Assembly: GCF_001625305.1 (NCBI RefSeq)
Contig: NW_017802913.1
Span: 111,569 to 175,568 of the forward strand
Length of the DNA: 64,000 nt
DNA from: Branchiostoma belcheri
Lineage: Eukaryota > Chordata > Leptocardii > Amphioxiformes > Branchiostomatidae
Reading direction: 5' to 3'
The number at the start of each line of letters is the position of its first letter. Position 1 is the first letter of the stretch. The translations under genes were made by a program, and so were the position numbers. The notes beneath the pieces were generated by a model that saw only the letters and a program-made list of their open reading frames with translations, was not told where the DNA came from and made no database searches. Shown piece after piece: positions 46,201 through 54,965 of the stretch.

Positions 46201-47610
46201 CCAAATTAAAAATTTAAATTACAAAAGCGACTCGCAAGGATGAACCAAAAAGATGTACCCAAATGATAGACCGACTCACCGGCTGCTTCAGGTGCGAGGG
46301 TCAGCAGATTGATGTTAACAGCTCCCGTCTCAGGGCCAAACAGGGTAACGCGAGTAGGGTCACCCTTAAAATTGGCTATGTTGTCATTCACCCACCGCAG
46401 CGCCGCAATTTGGTCCATTAGTGCGAAGTTACCAACAGCGCTGTTATCCGTGGTACTCAGGTACCCTGTGGTGACAACGTGACAACATCTACATGTAGAA
46501 GGAAATCCCTTCTATCAATCTCACATTATTGACATAATGACCCCGAATAAAACTTTCATAGATGTATTCTTTTCCTCTGCCTTTTACCCATGATTCTAAC
46601 AAATTCAAAGTCATATTGCAGTGTTATACACTTCGAACACCAAGGGTACACAATGATCAAATTTCAACGACCGCGGTCGCATCCGAACGTGAAGTTGCGG
46701 ACCCATGAAAAGTCTCCTGTGAATAAGGTCACATGTCTGGAACTCTCGGAAAAGTACGCCCGGAAGTGTTTGGTCATGAATTATCCTGATGAAGGCGACA
46801 GAGGTCGTTGCAAAATTTGATCATTGTGTGTATAGTGTAGTGTTGGAAGTGTTGGAATAAAGTTAAGCATCCTGCTATGATTACTACCAACACAGATTAT
46901 CTTCTACGATAGTCTTTTAAGATCATTATCATAACATTGTAATGGTTCAGTCAATCTCTCCAAAGAACGAGGTTTCTATAATTTTAATTGCCCTCTGACA
47001 CGAAACGCAGAGTGCCTTTGTTGAGTGTAGAGGGCAGAGACCACCATTACTTTTGGCTATGAAGGCTATTGTTAAATACCCTGAAAGAATAATACAAGCA
47101 CATGTACTTTCCTATTTATTAGTATTGAAAAAACAGAAAATCACAAGGTTCTCTCAAATATGACAAAGAAAACAAGGGGCTGACCAGCTCAAATCCAACT
47201 ACTGTGCAGCACAGTGTTGACATTTGCCCTTCATAAGCAAAACTAGTCATGTGATTTCTGGTGCTGAAGTACTTTTATCAGTCCTTATTTCAGGGTACTT
47301 AACTAGTGCGTTCAATGGCCAAACTTAATGCGAGTGAGTGCCCTTATTTTCTCGAAGACGTGCTTTGTTAGTAAGTGATTAAAGATGTATGCAAAAACAA
47401 TTATGATGTATGGTGTCATTAAACTGTAAAATTGCAAAGATTTACCGAGGATGCCAATTCTGTAGTTGATCGTGACCACAACCACAGTCCCGTGACTGGC
47501 TAAGACGCTTCCATCATACATGCTCCCCGCTCCGTGCATGAAATCTCCTCCGTGGATGAAAACCATCACAGCCAAGGGGTATCTTTCTTTTTTGTCAATG
47601 TTTTCTGGGT
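35217..47610 (-). CDS. Neuroligin-like protein, gene 2 (five exons; first exon outside window)
   Basis: Minus-strand exons 47446-47610, 46280-46465, 45856-45983, 42560-43221 and 35217-35946 join in frame. They encode about 620 residues from the HGG strand to the stop codon, without internal stops. The order of motifs is the same as in gene 1: [80 protein letters not shown], stalk, TM helix and a 61-residue tail. Sequence identity to gene 1 looks close to one half in the ectodomain. The serine position holds Glu (GPETG), the acid position Asp (TEQDG) and the histidine is kept (AAHSED), so it is catalytically dead. The signal-peptide exon (expected motif SEDCLYLN) was not found up to 64000. Confidence 0.9.
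36151..36797. repeat. Family R copy 4; first unit of a 646-bp tandem duplication
   Basis: The modules of family R are complete: ACTAGAAAGGCCAATATTTG, TTTTTAATTGCATAATGCAA, AACAGCCAATCAGCAAGAAG and GCATGCCTATTGGTTGATGC. The next 646 bases repeat it almost base for base. It lies in the 6.6-kb last intron of gene 2. Confidence 0.85.
36798..37443. repeat. Family R copy 5; second unit of the tandem duplication
   Basis: Offset of 646 bp from 36151-36797, with only a handful of differences (for example ATTTACTTT for ATTTGCTTT). This is very recent, or an assembly artefact. Confidence 0.9.
37495..37604. repeat. Two identical hairpins at the end of family R
   Basis: GGGTTCACCACCACTTCGTG followed by its complement GGTGTGGTGAACCC occurs twice, 72 bp apart, each preceded by AAAAAGCAATAT. 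The stem sequence also matches GATGGGTTCACCACA near the start of the family, suggesting that the hairpin is formed from terminal repeats. Confidence 0.85.
38200..39440. mobile_element. Family T-like element with foldback insertions
   Basis: It ends with ATTTGGCGAAGGTACGAGGT and TGTGAAACTCCAGTT and has the internal ATGCAAATGAGG and TTATTTGCATAA motifs of family T. It begins about 38195 (TTACCTCCAACAGAAGTTGT). Two arms of the ACTCAAGCAACTGG repeat (38688-38750 and 38893-38945) interrupt it. Confidence 0.5.
39441..40439. other. Gene 2 intron sequence, no exon seen
   Basis: It contains a TTTGGAATG-rich foldback-like region (39470-39615) with relatives at 12350-12450 and 62480-62570, and a (GA)n tract at 40245-40282. 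Confidence 0.5.
40245..40282. repeat. (GA)n microsatellite
   Basis: Uninterrupted GA dinucleotide tract of nearly 40 bp. Confidence 0.97.
40440..40980 (-). mobile_element. LINE 3' end (CR1/L2-like)
   Basis: The minus-strand frame at 40717-40992 encodes [34 protein letters not shown] and [10 protein letters not shown], a classic C-terminal LINE segment. The 3' UTR runs to lower coordinates with GGGAGGCCTCATCATAAAC and an AATAAACTGAAACTGAAACT end. It is 5'-truncated at the border of the duplicated block at 40981. Confidence 0.85.
40981..41362 (-). pseudogene. Duplicated edge of gene 2 ectodomain exon beside a gap
   Basis: Offset by 1367 bp, it repeats 42348-42727 with one base change near the splice donor (41181) and a small difference at the gap edge. 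It includes the last part of the exon ([11 protein letters not shown] to FAKSG) plus the following intron. It is placed directly against the 477-N gap, so it is most likely a haplotype or gap-closing artefact and not a real extra exon. Confidence 0.8.
41363..41839. other. Assembly gap (477 N)
   Basis: N run inside the last intron of gene 2. The open frames drawn through it have no meaning. Confidence 1.
42560..43221 (-). CDS. Gene 2 main ectodomain exon
   Basis: 662 nt, acceptor TTTCTATAG before 43221, donor GG|GTAAGT after 42560. It encodes [95 protein letters not shown] and [20 protein letters not shown]. It starts ten codons further into the protein than its gene 1 counterpart. The third neuroligin disulfide is absent here also. 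NYT is a probable N-glycan site. Confidence 0.95.
43421..44000. repeat. 32-bp minisatellite plus ATGATG tract
   Basis: The unit GTATGTGTGAAGGGAGGGTT plus 12 bases is repeated about a dozen times. One unit (43421-43456) is separated by a (GTTGATGAT)n-like tract. Later units vary (GTGTCTATATG). It lies in a gene 2 intron. The frames reading NPPFTHT are repeat artefacts. Confidence 0.95.
44122..45018. mobile_element. Family T element
   Basis: It opens with ACGTTCGCAAAGACGGTTAT and closes with AATTTGGCAAAGGTATGAAG and CGTGAAACTCTAGTTTT. In between it follows the 6772-7665 copy in order, for example GTAGGTGGGTAGGTCTTGAT and CCTCATTTGCATTACCCATG. The TIRs are mutated, so it is an older copy. Confidence 0.75.
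45333..45713. mobile_element. MITE (family M2-like), TIR TTAGACCACACCAATTTAA
   Basis: TTAGACCACACCAATTTAA at the left and TTAAATTGGTGTGGCCTTA at the right form a near-perfect TIR around about 340 bp of AT-rich DNA. The outermost bases (TTAGGCCACACC) match the M2 copies at 13715 and 33324. It is in a gene 2 intron, about 140 bp past the donor of exon 45856-45983 in the transcribed sense. Confidence 0.75.
45856..45983 (-). CDS. Gene 2 exon GLFRRAIL to NTTL
   Basis: 128 nt, acceptor GTGTTGCAG before 45983, donor CTG|GTTAGA after 45856, phase 1 in and 0 out. It encodes [20 protein letters not shown] and ends [15 protein letters not shown]. The terminal ten codons ([10 protein letters not shown]) correspond to residues that gene 1 carries at the start of its next exon. 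The donor is weaker than usual, but the join to GVECLRN restores the family alignment exactly. Confidence 0.85.
46003..46188. repeat. Duplicated 80-bp block in a short gene 2 intron
   Basis: 46003-46079 and 46101-46188 share GAGCATATAGCATGT and AATTTAATTCTAATTTTTGT up to CGTCACCAA. They make up most of the 296-bp intron. Confidence 0.85.
46280..46465 (-). CDS. Gene 2 nucleophile-elbow exon (GPETG)
   Basis: 186 nt, phase 1 to 1, acceptor CACCACAG and donor GCCG|GTGAGT. It encodes [40 protein letters not shown] and [20 protein letters not shown]. Glu replaces the catalytic serine. Length and phase match gene 1 exon 3 exactly. Confidence 0.94.
46636..46910 (+). mobile_element. Penelope-like terminus with decayed hammerhead core
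   Basis: Inverted arms: ACACAATGATCAAATTTCAA CGACC at 46648-46672 and, complementary, GGTCGTTGCAAAATTTGATC at 46803-46822. CTGATGA is at 46786-46792, followed by an unpaired A, a stem (46794-46799 with 46804-46809) and GCAAAA where GAAA is expected. ACTACCAACACAGATTATCT at about 46880 matches the Penelope-like tails at 13374 and 51690. The motif is antisense to gene 2. Confidence 0.6.
47446..47610 (-). CDS. Gene 2 HGG-strand exon (first exon in window)
   Basis: 165 nt, phase 1 to 1, acceptor TTCTCTTCGCAG and donor CTCG|GTAAAT. It encodes [40 protein letters not shown] and [14 protein letters not shown]. Relative to gene 1 it has seven extra residues before the strand, in the loop where vertebrate neuroligins also vary. 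The upstream exon must end in phase 1. Confidence 0.93.
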
Positions 47611-47779
47611 CTGCGAAGAGAAAAAAACATGGTACAAGGTAATCAATGAACAGATACTTCGCGGTTGTAACTACCGATATTCGAAAATATATCATATATA
47701 GTATATAGAGGCTAGCTCCATGGAGGTGATTAGGCCGCTTCTATATTGATGTATTTTTTACTTGTTATTGATAATGTAA

Positions 47780-47918
47780 ATTTTGATGTTGTATATGATG
47801 TTGTATATGTGTTTTTGTATGGGGGAGGGCAACTTGTAAAGGTGCGTATGCACCTGTTTTGCCCTCCCTTTCACTTTGTGGAAAATCATAATAAACAAAT
47901 AAACAAATTAGTACAGAC
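47780..47918 (+). mobile_element. LINE 3' tail fragment
   Basis: GGGGGAGGGCAACTTGTAAA, then GCCCTCCC and an AATAAACAAATAAACAAA end. This is the usual 3' tail layout of CR1-type LINEs; compare 60573-60958. Confidence 0.55.
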
Positions 47919-47999
47919 CTGCGGCAGAACTTTTTGTACCTCCATAGCACTAGCTCCACGGAGGTGCGATTTCCTGCATTGCTCATGAGTGTCAGCCTG

Positions 48000-48118
48000 T
48001 GAACTCAGCCTTATAAACGACCTCGTACGCTCTGCGGACTCGGTCGTTCATTCGGTGGTTATAGGAACCGACCATTAATTATGACACTGTATTCACCTCA
48101 GGGCGGGTCATTAACCCT
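48000..48118. mobile_element. Foldback MITE (family F), diverged copy
   Basis: It shares the centre-type GCTCTGCGGACTCGGTCG...TTCGGTGGTTATAGG and the end GGCGGGTCATTAACC with the elements at 14126 and 50384. The left arm is mostly lost. Confidence 0.5.
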
Positions 48119-48935
48119 ATAATAAACACAGGACCAATAGATATAAGAATTCCCCAGCGCCATATCTAGTCCGCATACTGAAAAATACACAACAAACCAA
48201 TTAGTTGCCATTTTCGATACAGTATATTTTATTGAGAGGATACTGATGAAATTAATGTGAATGTAATTCTCAGTGTTTACCAACATTATTCGCTTTAAAC
48301 ACTTTTCGACATGTTGTGCAATTATATCACATCTCTGTGGTGAAACAATTTCTGCACCAAACTTGATATATTGTATTGAGAAGACATTCTCGCAACTTCT
48401 GCAAAACGACCTGAACACGCTGGAAGAATGGCAAAGCAAATGGCTCATGCATTTTATTCCAGAAAAATGCTACATTATGCACATATAAACAAACAAACAA
48501 ACAAACAAACGAACACCACATGCAACTAGCTACCAGTTTTGTTTTCAGGCTTTAGCAACCACAAAAACCCATCCGTATCTGGGCGTCACATTGACAAGCG
48601 GTCTGAAGTGGGGTAATATCACAACTAAGGCTAATTAAAATAAACAGACATTGTGAGTGATCAAACGTAATCCGTGGACATGCCCAACTAGAGTAAAATC
48701 ACTTGCATATACTTCACTTGTAAGAGCAAACCTAGAATATGTCGCCACAGTATGGGACCCATATACAAAGAAAGACAAAGATAAACTGGAAAGGCTACAG
48801 AATCAAGCTGCAAGATTCTGTATGAACAACTATGAAAGAGGTGCTAGTGTCACGGAAATGAAAAGTAACCTACAGTGGGTGTCACTGGAAGACAGAAGAA
48901 AGATGTCCAGACTATGAATGATGTACAAAATGACT

Positions 48936-49198
48936 ACTCTCCAAGCAGAGGTTTGGGTTTGGGGTTATTTTTAGCGTGTTTTTAGGCTTTTTTATCGGGG
49001 TTTCTCCGATATCGGAGTTTTTTTCCCACCAAACCCAACTGTCACGTTTCTTGAATAGGTTTGCCCCGCCCCGGGGTGAGTGCCGGCAGAGGTTGGGTTT
49101 GGTGGGAAAAAAAATTCAGTGCAAAAGAGAAACCCCGATAAAAAAAGCCTAAAAACACGATACAAATAACCCCAAACCCAAACCTCTGCTTGGAGAGT
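48936..49198. mobile_element. Long-TIR MITE (family M1), complete, inside the LINE
   Basis: Arms of about 100 bp start ACTCTCCAAGCAGAGGTTTG and end CAAACCTCTGCTTGGAGAGT. An 11-bp direct repeat ACAAAATGACT flanks it (48925-48935 and 49199-49209), restoring the LINE reading MYKMTNKLVD when removed. It is non-coding, and its superfamily is uncertain. Confidence 0.92.
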
Positions 49199-49215
49199 AC
49201 AAAATGACTAATAAA

Positions 49216-49373
49216 CTGGTGGACATCCCAATTACTAAGTACCTAATACTAGTCCAGAAGAGAACAAGAAATAGCCATGCCTTCAAGTACCAACTCTGGT
49301 ACTTGAAGGCATGGCTATTTCTTGTTCTCTTCTGGACTAGTATTAGGTACTTAGTAATTGGGATGTCCACCAG
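49216..49373. repeat. Perfect palindrome, 77-bp arms, 4-bp loop
   Basis: 49216-49292 and 49297-49373 are exact reverse complements separated by ACTC. The arm is LINE coding sequence (NKLVDIPITKYLILVQKRTR), so the same LINE segment is read on both strands. Confidence 0.97.
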
Positions 49374-49915
49374 GATATCAACCAAGGATTGAGGTGTTCA
49401 AGAATTCAGTCTTTCCTAGAACTATCGCAGAGTGGAACTCGCTGTCACCAAGGACAGATAGCATTAAACAATGTCTAGAGTTAGATGTTCAAGGGTTAGG
49501 TGTAACAAGTCGATCGGTGTAATGTAGCCAGCTGCCGCTGCACCGTGTGCCTGCGAAGCTGATGTGTTACACCGAAAGGCGGGGGTTATACCGGCTATAC
49601 AGACACAGCTCTAATGCGACTGTACGCCGAGAAAACAGGCAACCACCTGTGTTCGACAACATCAGCCATGTCATATAGCGAGATGACGTTCACCAATAAG
49701 AGGACCCCATTTCCTTTTGGTTATGACGCAATAACCTACTCAGCGGTGATTAAATCCCATAAACCCCGAAACCAAGTCGAATGTTCTGTTCGAATGACGT
49801 CAGATGGAACATGGTGGAACATGATTCGGATTAGAAAACAGAATCTGTCTAACTACATCTTTGAAGTTCCCCGACATCTTTGCAGAGAGGGCACATCACA
49901 ATGAATGTGGAATTC

Positions 49916-50173
49916 TTTTTTTTTTTATTCCAACATGTAATCACCAGACGTGGTGACGGCACACTCAAGTTTTTTCAACTTATATTAATGCCGCCACCAA
50001 CACAGGGGACAAATACATGACAGGACAATACTCATTTACACCTGAGTAAAGTGAGGAAAGTCGTGTTAAGTGCCTTTCCCAAGGGCACAAGATCGGTGGC
50101 ATGTCAGGACTCGAACCCGGGACTCTAAGTTCCGAGTCGCGTCGCGTACTCTGCCGCTACGCTACACGACCCC
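49916..50173 (-). mobile_element. tRNA-derived SINE (copy 2) with target-site duplications
   Basis: On the minus strand: GGGGTCGTGTAGCGTAGCGG (head with A box), CCGGGTTCGAGTCCTGAC (B box), the body with CTTGTGCCCTTGGGAAAGGC, and a poly(A) end. AATGTGGAATTC lies at 49904-49915 and again at 50174-50185, a clean 12-bp target-site duplication typical of LINE-driven insertion. It is younger than the copy at 24805-25002. Confidence 0.95.
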
Positions 50174-50383
50174 AATGTGGAATTCAATCTCCAACTTCCA
50201 AGCATAAGATATCGAAGCAATAGTAGACCAATGGGACGCCCTGGAAAAACTAGCGCACCATACGGAGATAGACAAACAAGGGCACACGTACCAGTTTTGC
50301 TTGTTTGGACAGACAGCAACTTAACCAGTTGGAGGAATCGCGGATGGAAAAACAACAAAAGTAGGATAGGCTATACTATAACA

Positions 50384-50560
50384 ACGTTAATGGCCCGCCT
50401 ATTTCTTTGTGTACATGATGTCATAAGGCCTGGTCATTTCCTATAACCACCTTTTAAACCGCATAGTTTGCTAGCGCTTCGGCGGTTCAATCAGTGGTTA
50501 TAGAAAATGACCAGGCCTTGTGACATACACTGGGGGGGGGGGGTCATTAACCCTTAATTG
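50384..50560. mobile_element. Foldback MITE (family F)
   Basis: Arms hold AAGGCCTGGTCATTTCCTAT and its partner ATAGAAAATGACCAGGCCTT around TTTGCTAGCGCTTCGGCGGT. The outer ends are GTTAATGGCCCGCC and GGGGGGTCATTAACCC. Confidence 0.8.
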
Positions 50561-50928
50561 TCTTTCTCTCAAAGCACCTGCAGACGATCAACACTTCCTG
50601 GTTAGATAAATAAAATGAAATGCTATTATATTCTGATGATAAATGTCGTTGACTCCGTACACTTGACCGACGAGGATGAGTGAGTGAGTGAGTAAGTGTC
50701 TCTTTGGCATGTATATCCCAAACTTGCTCTCACAGATACAGATATACAGATACAGAGGTTTATACGCTTCTGAAGCCATTTTACCATGTTAGTACCACTG
50801 CTTTCATACTTATCGCTTGATAACTACATCTGTTAACTGCATCTCTCTCTCTCTCTCTCTCTTAAAAACAAATTAATAAGACATTCAAGTATACAGATTG
50901 AAAATTGAAATAAAGACTAAACTTAAAC

Positions 50929-51720
50929 TTCCAACACTAGAAATAGAATTGGGACTTACCCCAAATTTTCGGTTGACTCCATCAACCTTGTTCACGGAAT
51001 GGACCCGTCTACTCTTGGAACGTGACGTCAGAGACACGTGACCGTAGTAGCGGGTCATACGTGCCAGATAACTTGTGTCGCCCCCCGTCTCTGTTCAGGG
51101 TAGGTCTTTGAGCTCTTATGTAAACTGCCTCCTTAACTCCTCTTGCAAAGAAGTCCGATTCAGAATCAAGGATTTTAACCCCTTCTAGAGATACTGAATG
51201 TCCCGGGGACTCAATGTGAATATGTTATGAGACTTCTGAGTTTACAGAACTCGGACGTTGGTGTTCCAGGAATCTCGTTTTTAATGCACGTTCTGTCTCA
51301 CCTATGTATGTCTCCTTACATGGACCCTTCCTGGTTTGACCCTGGCACTTGATGTGGTACACTACTCCACACCTGTTTTCCTTTGGAGTTTTGTCTTTCG
51401 GTGCCACCAGAATATTCCTAAGTGTGCGAGTGGGTCTGAAGCAGGTCTTAAAACCGTACTTGTTAAAGATCCTCCGAAGGGCCTCAGAGGTACCCTTGGA
51501 ATATGGTAAGACTACTAGTCCCCTATCGCTACTACGGTCACGTGTCTCTGACGTCACGTTCCAAGAGTAGACGGGTCCATTCCGTGAACAAGGTTGATGG
51601 AGTCAACCGAAAATTTGGGGTAAGTCCCAATTCTATTTCTAGTGTTGGAAGTTAAAGTTTAGTCTTTATTTCATAATGACTTGTACCAACACAGATGAAC
51701 TTTCATGCTAAGATTGAAAT
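50929..51720 (-). mobile_element. Penelope-like element end with GIY-YIG endonuclease and inverted arms
   Basis: The minus-strand frame at 51225-51557 has LRNILVAPKDKTPKENRCGV, VYHIKCQG, CKETYIGETERALKTRFLEH: the GIY-YIG endonuclease signature. A second frame toward lower coordinates continues HIESPGHSVSLEGVKILDSE and VKEAVYIRAQRPTLNRDGGR, so the copy is frameshifted. Inverted arms of at least 100 bp (50929-51046 and 51521-51655) share TCTACTCTTGGAACGTGACG and the ACCCCAAATTTTCGGTTGAC block. ACCAACACAGATGAACTTTC follows at about 51690. The reverse transcriptase is missing. Confidence 0.85.
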
Positions 51721-51930
51721 TTGTTACATAATTGGTGGCGGCGAGACATCGTGCTAACGAATGCTTTCCAACATGAGTCCAAAGGATTCAAAATACGTTT
51801 GCATATTTTACAGCATTCTGCCGCAAGGAGGTTATACCGATCTACTGATGTGAATCTTGTGAAATGGTTTAAACTGCCAAATTGTTGGTTCAGTAACGAT
51901 CACCCAATCTCCTACTACCTGGGGGTGGTG

Positions 51931-52329
51931 ATTTTTGGAGTACCACAGAGTAATCTTCACTTGCGCTGATGGAGCCTCGCGTGGCAGGTATTTTCTTATC
52001 GCGTGGCCACTAACAGCGCGCGCAGAAGATAAGTCATAAAACATGGCGAACGGCACTGTCATTATCCTTAAAAATGGCTGAGAGTAAGTATCTTGAACCG
52101 TCAAGTGTATTTTTTTTAAATATCCTAACATGGAGTAATGTAGATTTTGTAGGATTTTACCTTTCTCCTCCACATATGACCGGTCCCTTGAAGCACGTAA
52201 CAAGGAGGATAGTGAAATATTTTTCAGTGTTCGTTAGGAAGCATGCCATAATCCATACCACCTGTAAAGGCACTGCTCACATGCTGACCATGGCGGGACA
52301 TAGCTATAGTGTACTTCAGAAGCCAGATA
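51931..52329. repeat. First copy of a 0.4-kb duplication
   Basis: It recurs at 54966-55365 with only a few changes. No protein family is recognised in either strand. It contains TGGCCACTAACAGCGCGCGC. Confidence 0.9.
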
Positions 52330-52568
52330 CAGCCGGAAAGCCACGTCGAGAGTTCTATGCGTTTCTCTTTTCCTTCCGCGAGAGAAAGTAGTCCGTTCCA
52401 CGGCTCCGGGCGTCGACTCGCCTCACAAGAAAGCTTACCGCTAGATTATACAATCAAATAACTTCCTTATTGTAACTTATTCATAATATTTAGACTTCTT
52501 TATTTGCTCCCCATGAATTTTTGAGCCGAGAATGTACCTTTCTCCTTTTGATATCATGACCTAAAATT
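52330..52568. other. Intergenic sequence, no gene seen
   Basis: Nothing recognised. Confidence 0.4.
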
Positions 52569-52935
52569 AGGCAATTTTAGTGCAATTTCCCCGTGTATTT
52601 TCACCTTGATGGAGATTTCGCACCAACAGGAAATTTGTTGGGTGAAAAAGAGCAAACCTTAATCTTTCTGATGGTATTTGACTTATAGACGATTTCGAGG
52701 GCGAAACGGGTTTCCCCCCAAATTCGGTGAGGCCATGTCACGGGAGCAGGCAGGCAATTTTAGTGCAATTTCCCTGAGTATTTTCGCCTTGATGCAGATT
52801 TCGCACCAACAGGAAAATTTTTGGAATAGAAAGAGCAAATCGTAAACTTTCTGATGGTGCTTGACTTATATTTGATTTCGAGGCCGAAACGGGTTTCCCC
52901 CGAAATTCCGTGAGGCCATGTTACGGGAAAAAGCA
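52569..52935. repeat. Two-unit tandem repeat, about 183 bp each
   Basis: Both units start AGGCAATTTTAGTGCAATTT and contain GATTTCGCACCAACAGGAAA and CGAAACGGGTTTCCCCC, ending in GTGAGGCCATGT. Confidence 0.9.
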
Positions 52936-53756
52936 GAATTTTTCCCCAAATAGAACGCGCATCCCTGGCGCCGCGGCCGGCGAGGTACGTGTGTTCTACG
53001 GAGCGCGCTCCTCTCCTACATGCCCTATACATGACCATACATCGCTAGATTTAAATTATTGTCGACCTACGTCTAAACAACTTTTAGTCAGACTACACTG
53101 GGTGTTAATTCATCTTATATCTAAACAGGTTCCTTTATTTTGCACGCAGAATATATGTTTGTGGTCCCTTGATAGATATGGCTGATCTGAAAACTCGAAA
53201 CCAGCGTCTGCCTAAACGCGAGGAAACATTATACTCTCGTAGCTTCCTGACCTTTGAAAAACGCACATCTAATTAGAGCAAGCGGACCATTAGAACTAGA
53301 ATACCTCAAACAATGATTCATGATTGGGGAGAATTCAAAGAATAATTATTGTATCCGTTTTTCTCGATTTGAATGGCGCTGGGTTTAAATAGTTACTTAA
53401 GAAAAGTTACATTTATCGACCTGCTGGCTTAGTAAAAAAGTAGCCTATGGACACAACCCAACGCTTCTGGTACCTAGTCAGGACAGTGCAACATGTACAT
53501 TGCATGCTCTGATTATGGGTAAGTTTATCCTGGATCTGTTATCCAATCTACAGGTAAAGTCCATGTGTACTGCTTACTATAATAAGATAACAGGTCCTCA
53601 TGTCCCTAGTTTTACACAAAAGCATTTGCATATTTCTAAAAGTGCTGGGTGTTATCAAATCCCTAAACATAACTCTCTCACATACATCCTAACAATTATA
53701 CACAAAATTACCCAAGACCCATTAACGTTGCTTCAACCTACACTGGGAGTCCCATG
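52936..53756. other. Intergenic sequence, no gene seen
   Basis: A GC-rich patch (GCGCCGCGGCCGGCGAGGTA near 52966) followed by AT-rich DNA. The frame at 53500-53760 has no recognisable domain; it may be part of the following LINE's upstream sequence. Confidence 0.4.
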
Positions 53757-54560
53757 TTAACAATGTTGTCAGAAAAGGCAGTCAAAAACTCTATCTACTC
53801 AGTCAGCTCCGGAGCTTCAACCTTCCCTGCGACGATCTTCTCATTTGCTACAAGACACTCATACGACCAGTTTGCGAATACGCCGCCCCCGCGTGGCACC
53901 CGGGCCTAACATCAGCTCAACGAGCAAGGATTGAGGCTATACAGAGAAGGGCATGTCGGATAATCTTAGGACCTTCATACACATCGTACGCGGAAGCATG
54001 CCGCAAACTTGACTTGCCCACACTTGAAGCCAGACGTCGTACCCTGTCTTACAACTTCGCCAGAAGGATGCTTGACTCTGAGACTTACAGAACTTGGCTC
54101 CCACCTTTGCGTGGCGACATAAGTACCAGAGACACTAGATCTAAGCACCTGCTGAACCCTATCAAAACTAGAACAAGTAGATATTACAACAGCCCCATCC
54201 CGTACATGACCAGACTCTTGAATGAACACTAATACCTATACAAGAACTGTGAACTTGCGAACATAGTGAATCTTGCCAATATGGGTTAATGTTGTTAATG
54301 CTAGCCACGTATATTTGTGTAAATGTGTTAACGCAAACTATGACGAAATTAATAGTAAGCCTTATGAGTTTATGAGTAATGAGATGAGTAATATGAGTAA
54401 TATGAGTTTCTATATTGTGTTAATGAGTTTCTATATTGAGTTTCAATGAGTACTGTTAGTTTGTAATTTAAGATTTTTTAGCAATTGTACAAGGTATGCA
54501 ATTCAGCCCGGTGGCTGCAAATTACTTTCAATAAACCATCTATTATTATTATTATTATAA
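53757..54560 (+). mobile_element. CR1-group LINE C-terminus with (ATT)n tail
   Basis: A continuous plus-strand frame to a stop at 54232 reads KLYLLSQLRSFNLPCDDLLI, CYKTLIRPVCEYAAPAWHPG, RIEAIQRRACRIILGPSYTS, WLPPLRGDIS and YNSPIPYMTRLLNEH. This is the standard C-terminal block of a CR1/Crack-type LINE. The 3' UTR ends in (ATT)n at 54541-54557. It is 5'-truncated, but this portion is uninterrupted and so fairly young. Confidence 0.92.
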
Positions 54561-54945
54561 GAACTACAGGGCTTGAAATTCATTTTTGGGAATAGGTGCA
54601 CTGGTGCACCCAACCTAAAAAAATTAGGTGCACAAAAATTTCAGTGGGTGCACCATATAAGATAGAATAAGTAGAATGTCAGCGAATGTTTCTTCTCTAA
54701 ATAAAAGTACTACAACTTAGATGTTAGGAATATGCTGAAAACTAGTACTACTTTACATTTAACATCTTGACATATACGTAAACCTACAAAAAACATTTGG
54801 GTGCACTGGGGCACCCACAGAAAAAAAATTGGGTGCACAGCCCCAATTTTGGGTGCACTGTTAGGTTCACATGCACCCAGTATTTCCAGCCAGGTCAACG
54901 GATTTAAGCATTATGTCGATGTCAATATGTAATTTTAAGAAATTC
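54561..54945. other. AT-rich sequence with GGTGCACC-type short repeats
   Basis: GGTGCAC occurs repeatedly (54596-54660 and 54795-54880) in a loose inverted arrangement, TGGGTGCACC/GGTGCACTGG. Possibly a small foldback element. Confidence 0.45.
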
Positions 54946-54965
54946 NNNNNNNNNNNNNNNNNNNN
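54946..54965. other. Assembly gap (20 N)
   Basis: A 20-N spacer, a size often used for gaps of unknown length. Confidence 1.

Larger units (their letters stand above)
48375..49610 (+). mobile_element. CR1/Jockey-group LINE 3' part, with internal insertions
   Basis: Plus-strand frames read NDLNTLEEWQSKWLMHF, HPYLGVTLTSGLKWG, SLAYTSLVRANLEYVATVWD, PYTKKDKDKLERLQNQAARF and then NKLVDIPITKYLILVQKRTR. These are the thumb and post-RT motifs of this LINE group. A MITE (48936-49198) and a palindrome (49216-49373) interrupt it. The tail with GCTGATGTGTTACACCGAAA and TTATACCGGCTATACAGACA matches 61740-61845. Several stops are present and the 5' part is missing. Confidence 0.9.

Noticed and set aside
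50136-50173. Possible functional tRNA gene
   Set aside because: B-box and head resemble a tRNA, but the body continues as a SINE with a poly(A) end and target duplications, and the cloverleaf cannot be completed.
51832-52203. 123-codon minus-strand frame, repeated in part at 54867-55232
   Set aside because: No recognisable domain. Recurrence is explained by the gap-edge duplication.
53500-53760. 86-codon frame upstream of the LINE C-terminus
   Set aside because: Not in the LINE frame and without RT motifs. It could be noise or eroded LINE sequence.
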